The notes below the pieces were generated by a model, which saw only the letters and a program-made list of their open reading frames with translations, did no database searches and was not told the DNA's origin. This document shows, one piece after another, positions 50,269 through 59,192 of a DNA stretch of 64,000 nt (positions are counted from its first letter, which is position 1; each line of letters opens with the position of its first letter). Position numbers and translations under genes: made by a program. The DNA comes from Candidatus Marispirochaeta associata (GTDB lineage Bacteria; Spirochaetota; Spirochaetia; JC444; Marispirochaetaceae), in contig JWTM01000532.1 of assembly GCA_001749745.1 (NCBI GenBank), forward strand, positions 1 to 64,000, read 5' to 3'.

Positions 50269-51105
50269 TTACTGCAGGGTGATGAAACTTTCCTCAGCGA
50301 TGATGGCCTGGCCGTCCTCGGAAAGAAGGAAGTCCAGGAAGGCCTGCTCAACCTCGTCCAGGTCGCCGGTGTGAACCATGTTCAGGGGGCGCTGAATGGG
50401 GAAGGTTTCGCTCAAGACGTTCTCGACAGTCGCCTCAACGCCGTCGACGGTAACAGCCTTGGTGCCGGGATCGCGGTCGATGTAACCGAAACCGCAGTAA
50501 CCGATGGCGTAGGGAGTGGAACCGACCTTGGCAACCATGTCGCCGTTACCGGTGGTAATTACCGCCTCGTTGGTGAACTTGTTCTTCTTGCCGACGCCCA
50601 TCTCATTGAATGCGGCGCGAGTACCGGAAGCCTCGTCGCGGTTGACCACAACGATCTCTTGGTCGGGACCGCCGACCTCGTTCCAGTTGGTGATCTTGCC
50701 CTGAAAGATCTCGGAAACCTGCTCGAGGCTCAGATTGTCGATGGTAACAGACTCTTTGTTGACTACAACGGCGATACCGTCGAGAGCGACAACTACGGGG
50801 ATTGCGCCTTCGGACTTCTCGGAATCCTTGATCTTCCGGGAAGCGGCGCCGAGGGAGTAGGTGCCGTCGAGGGCGCCCTTAACACCGGCGGAAGAACCGG
50901 GAGCGTCGTAAGAGATGGTCACGCCGGGGTGCATCTCCATGAACTCGTCGATAGCGGGGCGCAGGAACCCTTCCAGGGTGGTAGAACCACCGAAGGCGTA
51001 GTCGCCGGAGAGACCGTCGGTAGCGGCCGCCTCACCCTGCTGACCGCCAGCAAAGAGAAGGCCTGCAGCAAGAAGCAGACAAACAAGAATAAGTGCTTTC
51101 TTCAT
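50269..51105 (-). CDS. pstS: Phosphate-binding protein PstS
   Basis: A 278-residue periplasmic PBP-like protein. Signal peptide MKKALILVCLLLAAGLLFAG, with no lipobox Cys. Mature segments: GGSTTLEGFLRPAIDEFMEM, YDAPGSSAGVKGALDGTYSL with the phosphate loop, LSLEQVSEIFQGKITNWNEVGG and NRDEASGTRAAFNEM. The start was placed at 51105 since GGAGG lies five bases upstream; an ATG at 51108 precedes it. Shorter than E. coli PstS, like many Gram-positive and spirochaete forms. Confidence 0.94.
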   Translation of the reverse strand: MKKALILVCLLLAAGLLFAGGQQGEAAATDGLSGDYAFGGSTTLEGFLRPAIDEFMEMHPGVTISYDAPGSSAGVKGALDGTYSLGAASRKIKDSEKSEGAIPVVVALDGIAVVVNKESVTIDNLSLEQVSEIFQGKITNWNEVGGPDQEIVVVNRDEASGTRAAFNEMGVGKKNKFTNEAVITTGNGDMVAKVGSTPYAIGYCGFGYIDRDPGTKAVTVDGVEATVENVLSETFPIQRPLNMVHTGDLDEVEQAFLDFLLSEDGQAIIAEESFITLQ

Positions 51106-51149
51106 CATTTCCTCCATATAGGAATAAATCTTGAGTAAGAAATAGAATC

Positions 51150-51182
51150 CTTGAGTCAAGGCTGTATAAAGGTTCTGTTAAG
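51150..51182 (-). promoter_or_regulatory. Candidate PHO box upstream of pstS
   Basis: Minus strand: three 11-bp direct repeats, each beginning CTT (CTTAACAGAAC, CTTTATACAGC, CTTGACTCAAG). The geometry equals known PHO boxes, and the first 17 bases match the pstC site. Confidence 0.65.
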
Positions 51183-51287
51183 TTTGAGTTAATTGACCTC
51201 TTTTTCCAGAAGTTGTTTTAATTGAATAAGCCTGCAAGCCTGTGGTACCCTGCGAAAGACAATAGAACGGCAGAAATCAGGTGGAAG

Positions 51288-52391
51288 ATGGCGAACAAGA
51301 AGAAGCTGGTGGCCTTTACCGGGGGTGGAACCGGCGGACATGTCTATCCCGGTTTGGCTATCCTGGACGAACTCTCTCACTTTCTCGACGAGGGCGGCTT
51401 TACCGTCGCTTGGATAGGCTCGAAAAAAGGAATGGAGAGACGCATCGTTGAGGAACGGGGCATATCCTACGCACCTATCAGCGCCGGAAAACTGCGGCGC
51501 TACCTCTCGTTTGAGAATCTGATCGACCTTTTCAAGGTGGCCCTGGCGCTGTTTCAATCCCTGCTCTTTATGCTTACCCGTCGTCCGGTGCTGCTCTTCT
51601 CTAAGGGGGGCTATGTATCGGTCCCACCGGTCATCGCCGCCCGAATCTGCGGCATTCCGGTCGTTACCCATGAATCCGACCTCGATCCGGGCCTTGCGAC
51701 GCGTATAAACGCCCGTTTCGCCCATACCGTCTGCGTCTCTTATGCAAAGACCTGCGATTACTTCCCGGAAAAACTCAAAGCTAAACTCAAATTAGTGGGG
51801 AATCCAATCCGTCGGTCCATGCGCCGGGGGGATCCGCAGAAAGGTCGCACTCTATTCGGCCTGCCGGGAAAGAAGCCGCTTATATTCGTCATCGGCGGAA
51901 GTCTGGGCGCCCGGCAGATAAACGATCTAATAAGCACTACGGCACCTGATCTGCTGGAGCAGGCGGAGATCCTGCACCAGACCGGCGGCGGCAACCAGAC
52001 CGGTATCGCTCAAGAGGGCTATGTAGAGCGGGAGTATATCGGCGCCGAGATGGCCGACGCCCTGGCCGCGGCGGATCTGGTTGTCAGCCGCGCCGGTGCG
52101 GGGAGTCTCTGGGAGTGCGGCGCCCTCGGGAAGGCGATGATCCTGATTCCGCTGGATGCCTCCGGAAGCCGTGGGGACCAGATCCGGAACGCTCGCCATT
52201 TCGAGGAGGCCGGAGCGGCCCGGGTTCTTGCCGGAGAGCAGGTCACTCCCGAATCCTTGAAGCAGGAGGTGCTCGGCCTGCTGGCGGCTCAAAACGAACG
52301 GGAAGCGTTAGGACGGGCGGCGGCGAAGCTTGCCGGCCGGGACGGAGCCGCGGAAGCCGCCGCATTGATCCGGGAGCTCTTGAGAAGATGA
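51288..52391 (+). CDS. murG: UDP-GlcNAc:undecaprenyl-PP-MurNAc-pentapeptide GlcNAc transferase
   Basis: A 367-residue GT-B glycosyltransferase that completes lipid II on the inner leaflet. N-terminal glycine loop GGGTGGHVYPGLAI (~11-24), hydrophobic membrane patch near LFQSLLFML, second-domain loop VIGGSLGARQIN and the UDP-GlcNAc motif AAADLVVSRAGAGSLWECGALGKAMILIPL. ATG at 51288 is preceded by AGGTGGA; the frame opens at 51222. First gene of the murG-cvpA-holB-hk-rrp2-like run, all joined by overlaps. Confidence 0.95.
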   Translation: MANKKKLVAFTGGGTGGHVYPGLAILDELSHFLDEGGFTVAWIGSKKGMERRIVEERGISYAPISAGKLRRYLSFENLIDLFKVALALFQSLLFMLTRRPVLLFSKGGYVSVPPVIAARICGIPVVTHESDLDPGLATRINARFAHTVCVSYAKTCDYFPEKLKAKLKLVGNPIRRSMRRGDPQKGRTLFGLPGKKPLIFVIGGSLGARQINDLISTTAPDLLEQAEILHQTGGGNQTGIAQEGYVEREYIGAEMADALAAADLVVSRAGAGSLWECGALGKAMILIPLDASGSRGDQIRNARHFEEAGAARVLAGEQVTPESLKQEVLGLLAAQNEREALGRAAAKLAGRDGAAEAAALIRELLRR

Positions 52392-52888
52392 CCCTGGGGG
52401 CTCTCGACTACGTCTTCGGCGCTATTATCATCATCGCCTCCCTGCGCTGCGTCTATCGCGGCTTCGTAGCCGAGATTATCGCCGTCGCAGCCGTGGGCGG
52501 CGGGATCCTGACGGGCCTCCTCTTCTCCGCTCCCGGAGCGGATATCATCGCCCGGGGCATGGGTGAGTCCCCCTGGAACAGGGTGATTGCTTTCCTGCTG
52601 ATCTTTCTGGGGGTATATTTACTGCTTAAGATTTTTGAAGGGTTGCTGTATCGACTGCTCGACTCTCTACAGCTCGAGAATCTTGACCGAGCTTTGGGTT
52701 TTTTCCTCGGGGTTGCCGAGGGAATCCTCGTGAGCGTCATACTGATGTATCTTCTCCAGGTGCAACCCTTTGCCGATGCAAGCCTGCTTTTGGAGGAAAG
52801 CATCTTTGTGCGGACGGTACTGTTTCTGCTGCCTGCCGCCGGAGGGGAAGCCCTGAATACTACAAGGATATTGGAAGATAGTGTTTGA
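52388..52888 (+). CDS. CvpA-family membrane protein
   Basis: A 166-residue CvpA (colicin V production) family protein with four predicted TM segments (YVFGAIIIIASLRCVYRGFV, VAAVGGGILTGLLFSAPG, VIAFLLIFLGVYLLLKIFEG, ALGFFLGVAEGILVSVILMY). The order matches the family. Its ATG overlaps the murG stop by ATGA; the longer frame beginning at 52115 is an overlap of murG. Function in this family is linked to envelope integrity but not settled. Confidence 0.85.
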   Translation: MTLGALDYVFGAIIIIASLRCVYRGFVAEIIAVAAVGGGILTGLLFSAPGADIIARGMGESPWNRVIAFLLIFLGVYLLLKIFEGLLYRLLDSLQLENLDRALGFFLGVAEGILVSVILMYLLQVQPFADASLLLEESIFVRTVLFLLPAAGGEALNTTRILEDSV

Positions 52889-54053
52889 AAACATACTCGA
52901 TCAAAACGCTCCCGTTTCCCGCCTGAGTGAGGATTTCGCCTCCTCAAGACTACCTTCGTCGCTCCTTTTTTTCGGTCCGGCCTACTCCGGGAAGCTTTCC
53001 ACGGCTCTGGAGCTCGCCAGGGGCTTGAGTTGTACCAAGGACGCTATCTGGTCCTGCAGCTGTGCAGATTGTCAGAAACAGCGCTTCCTGACCCATCCCG
53101 ATCTGGTGATGGTCGGTCCGCGCTATTTCATTCAGGAGCTCGAAGGGAGTGCCGAGGTTCTCCGGCGTTCCCAGAAGCCCTACGCCCGCTATCTGATGAT
53201 CCGGGCGGCCCGCAAGTTGACCCGGCGCTTCGATCCCTGGCTCTGGGAGGGAGATGAGAGCAAGCTCAAAAAGATCAGGGGCAGCATGGATGGGATAGAA
53301 GAGGTCCTGGACAGTCTCGATCCCGAAGGGGATGAGCTGCCTCAAAAAGAGGTCGAATCCCTGATAGCTAAAATTCTTACCGAATCCGCCAAGGTCGTCG
53401 CCGGGGTAAACCTGAACCATATACCTATCGGAACGGTTCGGAATATCGCCGCCTGGGCCCATACCACCAGCCGGGGGCGGGGGAAGACGATTATCGTCGA
53501 GAATGCTGAATCGATGCTCGAATCGGCTCGGAATGCGATGCTGAAGATACTGGAGGAACCGCCGGCGGGGGTGCATTTTATCCTGACCTCGTCTAAGCGG
53601 GGAGCGATCATGCCGACCATCCTCTCCCGGGTGCGGGCCTACGCCTTCAATGAGCGCAGCGAGAGCGGCGAGCGGGAGGTGCTGGAACGGATCTTTCGGG
53701 AACCTACCGGCGAGTTCCGCTCCCTGAGAGACTACTTCGGCGGCTTCGATCTTCCCGCGGGCGAGATGCATCGCCATGCGGAGACCCTGATCTACACGAT
53801 CCTCGGCCGGGAGAACGAAGGCTCCCTTACTGAGCTCGCCGTTATGCTGCAGAAGAGGCGGGAGCGCTTTATTCCGCTCTTAGAGGAGTCCGAGCGGGTA
53901 TTGCGGGATCTGCTGCAAGCTGACGGCGACCGGCATTTGAGCTCTCTGGAGCAGACTCAAAAGAAGATTTCCCGGGCGCGGCGCATGTTCGAGGGCTACA
54001 ATCAGAGCGCCGAGGTACTGCTGGAGTCCCTTCTCTACGGAGAGGCGGGATGA
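52881..54053 (+). CDS. holB: DNA polymerase III delta-prime-like subunit
   Basis: A 390-residue clamp-loader subunit (δ'). The opening FENILDQNAPVSRLSEDFAS fits HolB/DnaX. The P-loop is altered (GPAYSGKLS, no Ser/Thr right after Lys), as in non-hydrolysing δ'. A four-Cys zinc-like cluster is C-x7-C-x-C-x2-C in LSCTKDAIWSCSCADCQ. Inserted between the zinc region and the lid is ~100 residues absent from typical δ'. KILEEPPAGVHFILTS is diagnostic. Start is GTG, overlapping cvpA by 8 bp. Confidence 0.87.
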   Translation: MFENILDQNAPVSRLSEDFASSRLPSSLLFFGPAYSGKLSTALELARGLSCTKDAIWSCSCADCQKQRFLTHPDLVMVGPRYFIQELEGSAEVLRRSQKPYARYLMIRAARKLTRRFDPWLWEGDESKLKKIRGSMDGIEEVLDSLDPEGDELPQKEVESLIAKILTESAKVVAGVNLNHIPIGTVRNIAAWAHTTSRGRGKTIIVENAESMLESARNAMLKILEEPPAGVHFILTSSKRGAIMPTILSRVRAYAFNERSESGEREVLERIFREPTGEFRSLRDYFGGFDLPAGEMHRHAETLIYTILGRENEGSLTELAVMLQKRRERFIPLLEESERVLRDLLQADGDRHLSSLEQTQKKISRARRMFEGYNQSAEVLLESLLYGEAG

Positions 54054-55222
54054 GGAAATTCTTAAGCCGCGCATTAAAGAAGATCGGCAAACTCGATATC
54101 GACCAGATCCGCTCCCTGATCATGGATGTAGTCCAGGAGAACGAGCTTTTGGAGATGGTCCTTTATTCGATGACCGACGGGGTGGTCGTGCTGGACGAGA
54201 AGCACAATGTAATCCTGCTCAACAAGGCTGCCGAGCGTCTCTTCCCCTTCAAGAACGGCGAGGTAAACGAGCGTCCCCTGTGGGATGCGCTGGCCGACAC
54301 GGACCTCTCCGATTTCTTTCATCAGGCCCTGGTGAGCCAGGAGCTGATCGAGGACAAGGAGATGACCATCGATGCCGGCGGGATACCGCGGATCCTCTCC
54401 TGCACCATGATGCCCCTGGTTCGAGAAGGGGGTATCCAGGGGGGACTCCTCCATATCGAAGATATCACCGAGAAGAAGGGGAAGGAGGCCCGGCTGCGCC
54501 GGGCGGAGAATCTCGCTTCGCTGACTACCCTGACCGCCGGAGTGGCCCACGAGATCAAGAATCCCCTCGGTTCGATCAGCATTCATATCCAGTTGATCCA
54601 AAAGGCCCTCAATAAGGAGAGCGAATCCAAGAACGAGGTGATTCAGAACTACCTGGATATCGTCAATGAAGAGGTGGAGCGGCTGAACGGCATCATTGTC
54701 GATTTCCTCTTTGCGGTCCGCCCGATGGACATGAATCTGGTCAAGCAGGATCTGAACGAGTTGATTCGAGATCTCTTCGACTTCATGCAGTACGAGATGG
54801 AGGAGCAGGGGGTCAGCCTGGCCTTGGAGCTCGACGGCGAGCTGCCGCAGCTCCAGCTCGATACCAAGTATATGAAGCAGGCCCTCCTCAATATCGTCAA
54901 GAACGCTCTCTCGGCCATGCCCGAGGGTGGAAAGCTCTTCGTGCTTACCAATGTATCCGACGGACAGGTGGAGCTCTCGATTAGCGATACCGGCGTGGGG
55001 ATTCCCGAAGAGAACATGGCCAAGATCTTCGAACCCTATTTTACCACCAAAGATTTCGGTTCCGGCCTGGGGCTGACCCTGGTCTACAAGATAATCAAGG
55101 AGCATCAGGGAGAGATAAATCTCCATAGCAAGGAGGGGGAGGGGACGACCTTTACGATTACCCTGCCCGTACCGGTGCGGGATCAACGCTTATTAGGATG
55201 GATGGCAGAGGATGAAGTTTAA
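54050..55222 (+). CDS. Cytoplasmic PAS histidine kinase, Hk2-like
   Basis: A 390-residue NtrB-type kinase with no TM segment. An N-terminal helical part (1-40), a PAS domain (~45-150), HisKA with VAHEIKNPLGSISIHIQ (~165) and HATPase_c with FGSGLGLTLVYKIIKEHQGE (~345). It overlaps holB by 4 bp and the next gene by 11 bp. Context and architecture match Borrelia Hk2, the partner of the sigma-54 activator Rrp2. Confidence 0.9.
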   Translation: MRKFLSRALKKIGKLDIDQIRSLIMDVVQENELLEMVLYSMTDGVVVLDEKHNVILLNKAAERLFPFKNGEVNERPLWDALADTDLSDFFHQALVSQELIEDKEMTIDAGGIPRILSCTMMPLVREGGIQGGLLHIEDITEKKGKEARLRRAENLASLTTLTAGVAHEIKNPLGSISIHIQLIQKALNKESESKNEVIQNYLDIVNEEVERLNGIIVDFLFAVRPMDMNLVKQDLNELIRDLFDFMQYEMEEQGVSLALELDGELPQLQLDTKYMKQALLNIVKNALSAMPEGGKLFVLTNVSDGQVELSISDTGVGIPEENMAKIFEPYFTTKDFGSGLGLTLVYKIIKEHQGEINLHSKEGEGTTFTITLPVPVRDQRLLGWMAEDEV

Positions 55223-56573
55223 CGTTCTAATCGTCGATGATGAGAAGAATATCCGCGAGGGACTGGGGAAAGCCCTGGAGTTGGAGGACTACAATGTGCT
55301 CTTGGCCGAGGACGGCAAGGAAGCGCTCAACGTCTTGAACAACGAAGAGGTCGATCTGATTATTACCGACCTCAAGATGCCGGTCATGTCCGGGGAGGAG
55401 CTCCTGAAGAAGGTCGCCTCCGCGTACCCGACAGTGCCGGTGATTATCCTGACCGGTCACGGCACAATCGAATCGGCGGTAAATGCCATGCGCGACGGCG
55501 CCTATGACTTCATTACCAAGCCCTTGAATCTCGATCGCCTCTCGCTTCTTGCCAAACGGGCCCTGGCAAACCGGGAGCTGGTCCTCCAGCACCGGGCGCT
55601 GCAGGATGAGATCGATCTGATCGGGGAACGGAATCGCTACGCCAAGATCATCGGCAAGAGCTCACAGATGCGGAGGGTGATGGAAGTTGTCGAGCAGGTG
55701 GCCGCTACCAAGGCCTCGGTGCTGATTACCGGCGAGAGCGGGGTCGGCAAGGAGCTGATTGCCGATGCTATCCACAAGCTGAGTCCCCGGAAGGATAAAC
55801 CCCATATCAAGGTGCACTGTGCCGCCCTTTCGGAGAGTCTCCTCGAGAGCGAGCTCTTCGGTCATGAGAAGGGCGCTTTTACCGGAGCGGTATCCCGGAA
55901 GCGGGGCCGCTTCGAGTTGGCCCATACCGGTACCGTTTTCTTAGATGAGATAGGCGAGATATCCCAATCGGTACAGATCAAGATCCTGCGGGTGCTGCAG
56001 GAGAAGCGCTTCGAGCGGGTAGGCGGTGAGGAGACTCAGGAGGTGGATGTACGCATTATCTCGGCTACGAACCGGGATCTTCGCGCCGAAATTGAGAAGG
56101 GGAACTTTCGTGAGGACCTCTTCTACCGCCTCAATGTGGTCAACATCCATGTCCCCCCCTTACGGGAACGGAAAGAGGATATTCCCCTCCTGGCGGCGGC
56201 CTTCCTGAAGGAATTCGCCGACGAGAACGGGAAACAGATCGAGGGGATCGATCACAAGGCGAATCTCTCCCTCTACAACTACAGCTGGCCGGGAAATATC
56301 CGGGAGCTTCGCAACTCGATTGAGAGCGCCGTGGTCATGTGCAAAGGCAATATCATCCCCCCCGAGGACCTTCCGCCCAGCGTTATTTCAGGCGAGGAGG
56401 GAAGTTACATCAAGATCGATTTGGGCGTGAGTCTGGAAGAAGCGGAACGGGTTATAATCGAGTCTACCCTGAATTTCTGCAGCGGTAATAAGAGCAAAAC
56501 CGCAGAGGTGTTGGGGATCGGCCGCAAGACCCTGCACCGCAAGATCAACGAATACGCTATCGAGGAGATATAA
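55212..56573 (+). CDS. Sigma-54-dependent NtrC-type response regulator, Rrp2-like
   Basis: A 453-residue activator. The receiver (1-120) has acidic DDE at the start and the phosphoacceptor D in LIITDLKMPVMSG. The AAA+ domain (~150-385) has Walker A GESGVGKE, the sigma-54-contact GAFTGA loop within EKGAFTGAVSRKRGRFEL, Walker B GTVFLDEIGEIS and the arginine-finger region. The C-terminal Fis-type HTH is GNKSKTAEVLGIGRKTLHRK. It must act with RpoN, which is not in the window. Follows the kinase with 11-bp overlap; likely to activate the promoter at 63858. Confidence 0.95.
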   Translation: MKFNVLIVDDEKNIREGLGKALELEDYNVLLAEDGKEALNVLNNEEVDLIITDLKMPVMSGEELLKKVASAYPTVPVIILTGHGTIESAVNAMRDGAYDFITKPLNLDRLSLLAKRALANRELVLQHRALQDEIDLIGERNRYAKIIGKSSQMRRVMEVVEQVAATKASVLITGESGVGKELIADAIHKLSPRKDKPHIKVHCAALSESLLESELFGHEKGAFTGAVSRKRGRFELAHTGTVFLDEIGEISQSVQIKILRVLQEKRFERVGGEETQEVDVRIISATNRDLRAEIEKGNFREDLFYRLNVVNIHVPPLRERKEDIPLLAAAFLKEFADENGKQIEGIDHKANLSLYNYSWPGNIRELRNSIESAVVMCKGNIIPPEDLPPSVISGEEGSYIKIDLGVSLEEAERVIIESTLNFCSGNKSKTAEVLGIGRKTLHRKINEYAIEEI

Positions 56574-56579
56574 GGGGGG

Positions 56580-56978
56580 CTAGGGCGTCGAGCCTCTCTT
56601 CTCATCCCGTTCCCAGCCGATGATCCGTCTATAGGCGGCGATGATCTCCCGGGTCCGGACCGTGGCCTCCGCTTCGCTGCGGCTGTCCTGCATATTGCGG
56701 TCGGGATGGTAGCGGCGCAGCTGTTCCCGATAGGCCTTCTCGATCTTCTCCGCCGTCGCCCCGAAAGGGATCCCCAGGAGCTCGTAGTCGGGGCGCAGCT
56801 CCTCGGGCGGCTGGCTCATCCGCTTTAACCCTTCCCTAGCCTCGCCGTTCGAGAGAAAATCCTCCAGCTCCTCCCAGGCTTCCCGGAGTTCGGGGTCCCT
56901 GAAATCGGGTTCTTCCGGACCGGGCTGGTTGACCATGGAGCGCATTAGCCTGCCGAAGCGGTCGAAGAGCTGGGACAC
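56580..56978 (-). CDS. J-domain (DnaJ-like) protein
   Basis: A 132-residue protein with a C-terminal J-domain: YELLGIPFGATAEKIEKAYREQL, then the HPD motif in RYHPDRNMQ (~88-96). The N-terminal ~55 residues are acidic and uncharacterised. Probably a targeting co-chaperone for DnaK. Convergent with the NtrC-type gene, 6 bp apart, and 3 bp after the DapF-like gene on the same strand. Confidence 0.85.
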   Translation of the reverse strand: MSQLFDRFGRLMRSMVNQPGPEEPDFRDPELREAWEELEDFLSNGEAREGLKRMSQPPEELRPDYELLGIPFGATAEKIEKAYREQLRRYHPDRNMQDSRSEAEATVRTREIIAAYRRIIGWERDEKRGSTP

Positions 56979-56981
56979 GGT

Positions 56982-57848
56982 CTAAGCTCCCCCTCCGCCG
57001 TAGAAGAGCTCCTCATCGAAGAAGTAATCCCCGGTGAAGATATACTCCGCTCCGGCGGTACAAAGAAATTCCCCATCCCCTTCGCGCCATTCCAGGTAGA
57101 GATCATAGCTGCCGCAGCGGGCCATCAATGATCGGTTGGTAAATCCTCGGGCGGCGGATCCGGCAGCGGCGGCTGCGGCGGCCAGGCTCAGCTCGCGGTA
57201 TCCCGATCCTTTGCGCCACCAGGGCCAGAAGGCGATGTCGTCGTCGGAGTAGATCTGCACGAATACGGGGTGAAACTTGCGCGAGAAGAGCCTGCTGGCG
57301 GCCATGGGCTTCCCGATCTTGGCCATACCCTTGCGGGGGTCGGCGTTGAAGAAGAATATCCCCCAGAGATAGGAGAGCAGGACGGGGGTAACCGGATAGG
57401 TACGTCCCTCCACCGCCAGGTAGGTGCCGCCTTCCTTTTCTATCATCTCGTGGAACTCGTTCCCTTCGGCATCGGTCGCCTTTCCCAGGCTTATTCTGAA
57501 ACTGGAACTGTCAATCGCCTCAATGCTGCGAATGCCCTCGGGCGTCCCCAGGGTCAAGGCCTTGGTTCCGGCATGCCCCGAGTCGAAGAGGTAGCGGGCT
57601 GCACACAAGATAGGATCGTAGAAGCGAGAGAGCTCCTCTCCCCGACGGGTAAAAAAACGGAGTCCGGCCACCGCCTCTTCATGATCGAAGAGCAGTATGA
57701 GCCCGCTCGCTCCGACGCCCCGTCTTCGTCGGCAGATGCGCTTGGCAAGGATCGGCAGTAGTTCCTCGTCGGGGAGCGCCTCGCCCATGAGATTTATCAG
57801 GATGAGGTCGTTGCGGCCGACGGCGAGCTTATAGAAAGGGAAATTCAC
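56982..57848 (-). CDS. DapF-like fold protein lacking catalytic cysteines
   Basis: A 288-residue protein of the diaminopimelate epimerase fold. N-terminal FYKLAVGRNDLILINL corresponds to the DapF opening (…GLGNDFVVID). C-terminal EYIFTGDYFF corresponds to the DapF ending (…FVFEGEI). In place of the catalytic Cys in MCGNGARC there is FYDPILC (F76), and in place of ACGTGA there is AAAAAAAGSA (~224-233). Both catalytic Cys seem gone, so racemisation is not expected. It starts (GTG) directly after lysC, suggesting a link to aspartate-family metabolism. Assignment by my own alignment. Confidence 0.6.
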   Translation of the reverse strand: MNFPFYKLAVGRNDLILINLMGEALPDEELLPILAKRICRRRRGVGASGLILLFDHEEAVAGLRFFTRRGEELSRFYDPILCAARYLFDSGHAGTKALTLGTPEGIRSIEAIDSSSFRISLGKATDAEGNEFHEMIEKEGGTYLAVEGRTYPVTPVLLSYLWGIFFFNADPRKGMAKIGKPMAASRLFSRKFHPVFVQIYSDDDIAFWPWWRKGSGYRELSLAAAAAAAGSAARGFTNRSLMARCGSYDLYLEWREGDGEFLCTAGAEYIFTGDYFFDEELFYGGGGA

Positions 57849-59192
57849 TCAGCTCTCCTCGAGGAGCTTGCGGTGCAGGGTTCGGATCGCCTCGTCGCCG
57901 TACTCCTGGGGAACCACGCAGGAGAGGTTGATATCCGATGAGCCGAGGGAGACCATGTGGATCGGAATACCCTCGAGGGCGCCGAATACCCGGGCTATAA
58001 AGGCCGAATCACGCCAGAGCTTGAGTCCCACGAGACAGATGATGCTTGCATCCCGGATAATCTTGGTCTGGCCCAGGTTCTGCAGCTCCTTTTCGATCTG
58101 TTCGAGATGCTCGCTCGAATCGATCGTCATGGATACGCTCACCTCCGAGGTCGCTACCAGATCCACCGGCGTCTTGTAGGTATTGAAGATGGCGAAGATT
58201 CGGCTCAAGAAGCCGTAGGCGTTCAGCATCCGGGAAGAGCTGATGTTGAGCAGGGTGATCCCCTTCTTGCCGGCGATGGCGCGCAGACCGGTCCCTTCGG
58301 CATTATCGCTGATAAGAGTGCCGGGATGCTCGGGGGAGGAGGTATTCTTGACGTGCACCGGAATGGCGTGACGCACTGCAGGTTGAATCGTCGAAGGGTG
58401 TACTACCTTGGCGCCGAAATAGGAGAGCTCCGCCGCTTCATCGTATGAGATGCGGTCGATGGTCCGGGCGGTGGGTACGGTGCGGGGATCGGAGGTCAGG
58501 ATCCCGTTCACGTCGGTCCAGATCTGTACCTCCTCGGCCTTTAAGGCGGCGCCGTAGATTGTGGCGGTGTAATCGCTGCCCGAGCGTCCCAGGGTAGTGG
58601 TGATCCCGTCGGGGGTGCGGGCGATGAAGCCCTGGGCTATCAGCAGTTTTCCCGCTTGCGGTTCGACCCGACTGGCGATTGCCGCGTCGGTGGCGCTGAA
58701 ATCGGGCGTGGCCTGTCCGTAGCGGTCGTCGGTGACGATGCACTCCCGGGAGTCGATCCAGCAGGTGGAGATCCCCCGTTCAAGCGCCCGTCGATAGATT
58801 ATGCGCGTCGCCAGGAGCTCGCCGAACGAGAGCACCGCGTCCTTGCTGCGGGGACTGCACTCATGCAGCAGGCTCGAGCCGCGGATCAAAGCCAGGAGCT
58901 GAGCGAAATAGTCGTCTAATTCAGTCTTTGCTAATTCCAGGTTCTCCCCAGTAAGGTAGCCCTCGACCACATCCCGGTGAGCTTGTTGAATCTCCTTCAG
59001 GCGCTCTTCAGCTTCGCTAAAGCGTCCGCTTTCGGCAAGTTCGGTCAGTTCTACCAGTCGGTCGGTCGTCTTGCCCATGGCGGAGGATATCAAGAGGGGG
59101 GCCCTCTGCAGTTCCTTTTCCGCGATATCGATCGCTCGGTCGATATAGTCGCCGTTTTGTACCGAGGTTCCGCCGAATTTCATCACAATCAT
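57849..59192 (-). CDS. lysC: Aspartate kinase
   Basis: A 447-residue monofunctional aspartokinase. N-terminal MIVMKFGGTSVQNGDYIDRA (kinase K and GGTS), SFGELLATRI, RGGSDYTA-like GRSGSDYTATIYGAAL, EIWTDVNGILTSDPR. Two ACT domains follow (~300-447) and should give feedback control by lysine or threonine. The ATG at 59192 has AAGGAG upstream; the frame opens 48 bp earlier. First gene with the DapF-like protein and the J-domain protein. Confidence 0.95.
   Translation of the reverse strand: MIVMKFGGTSVQNGDYIDRAIDIAEKELQRAPLLISSAMGKTTDRLVELTELAESGRFSEAEERLKEIQQAHRDVVEGYLTGENLELAKTELDDYFAQLLALIRGSSLLHECSPRSKDAVLSFGELLATRIIYRRALERGISTCWIDSRECIVTDDRYGQATPDFSATDAAIASRVEPQAGKLLIAQGFIARTPDGITTTLGRSGSDYTATIYGAALKAEEVQIWTDVNGILTSDPRTVPTARTIDRISYDEAAELSYFGAKVVHPSTIQPAVRHAIPVHVKNTSSPEHPGTLISDNAEGTGLRAIAGKKGITLLNISSSRMLNAYGFLSRIFAIFNTYKTPVDLVATSEVSVSMTIDSSEHLEQIEKELQNLGQTKIIRDASIICLVGLKLWRDSAFIARVFGALEGIPIHMVSLGSSDINLSCVVPQEYGDEAIRTLHRKLLEES

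Noticed and set aside
54074..55186. 370-residue minus-strand frame inside the histidine kinase gene
   Set aside because: Antisense shadow; its Leu/Gly/His-rich composition mirrors the kinase codons and it has no SD or domain.
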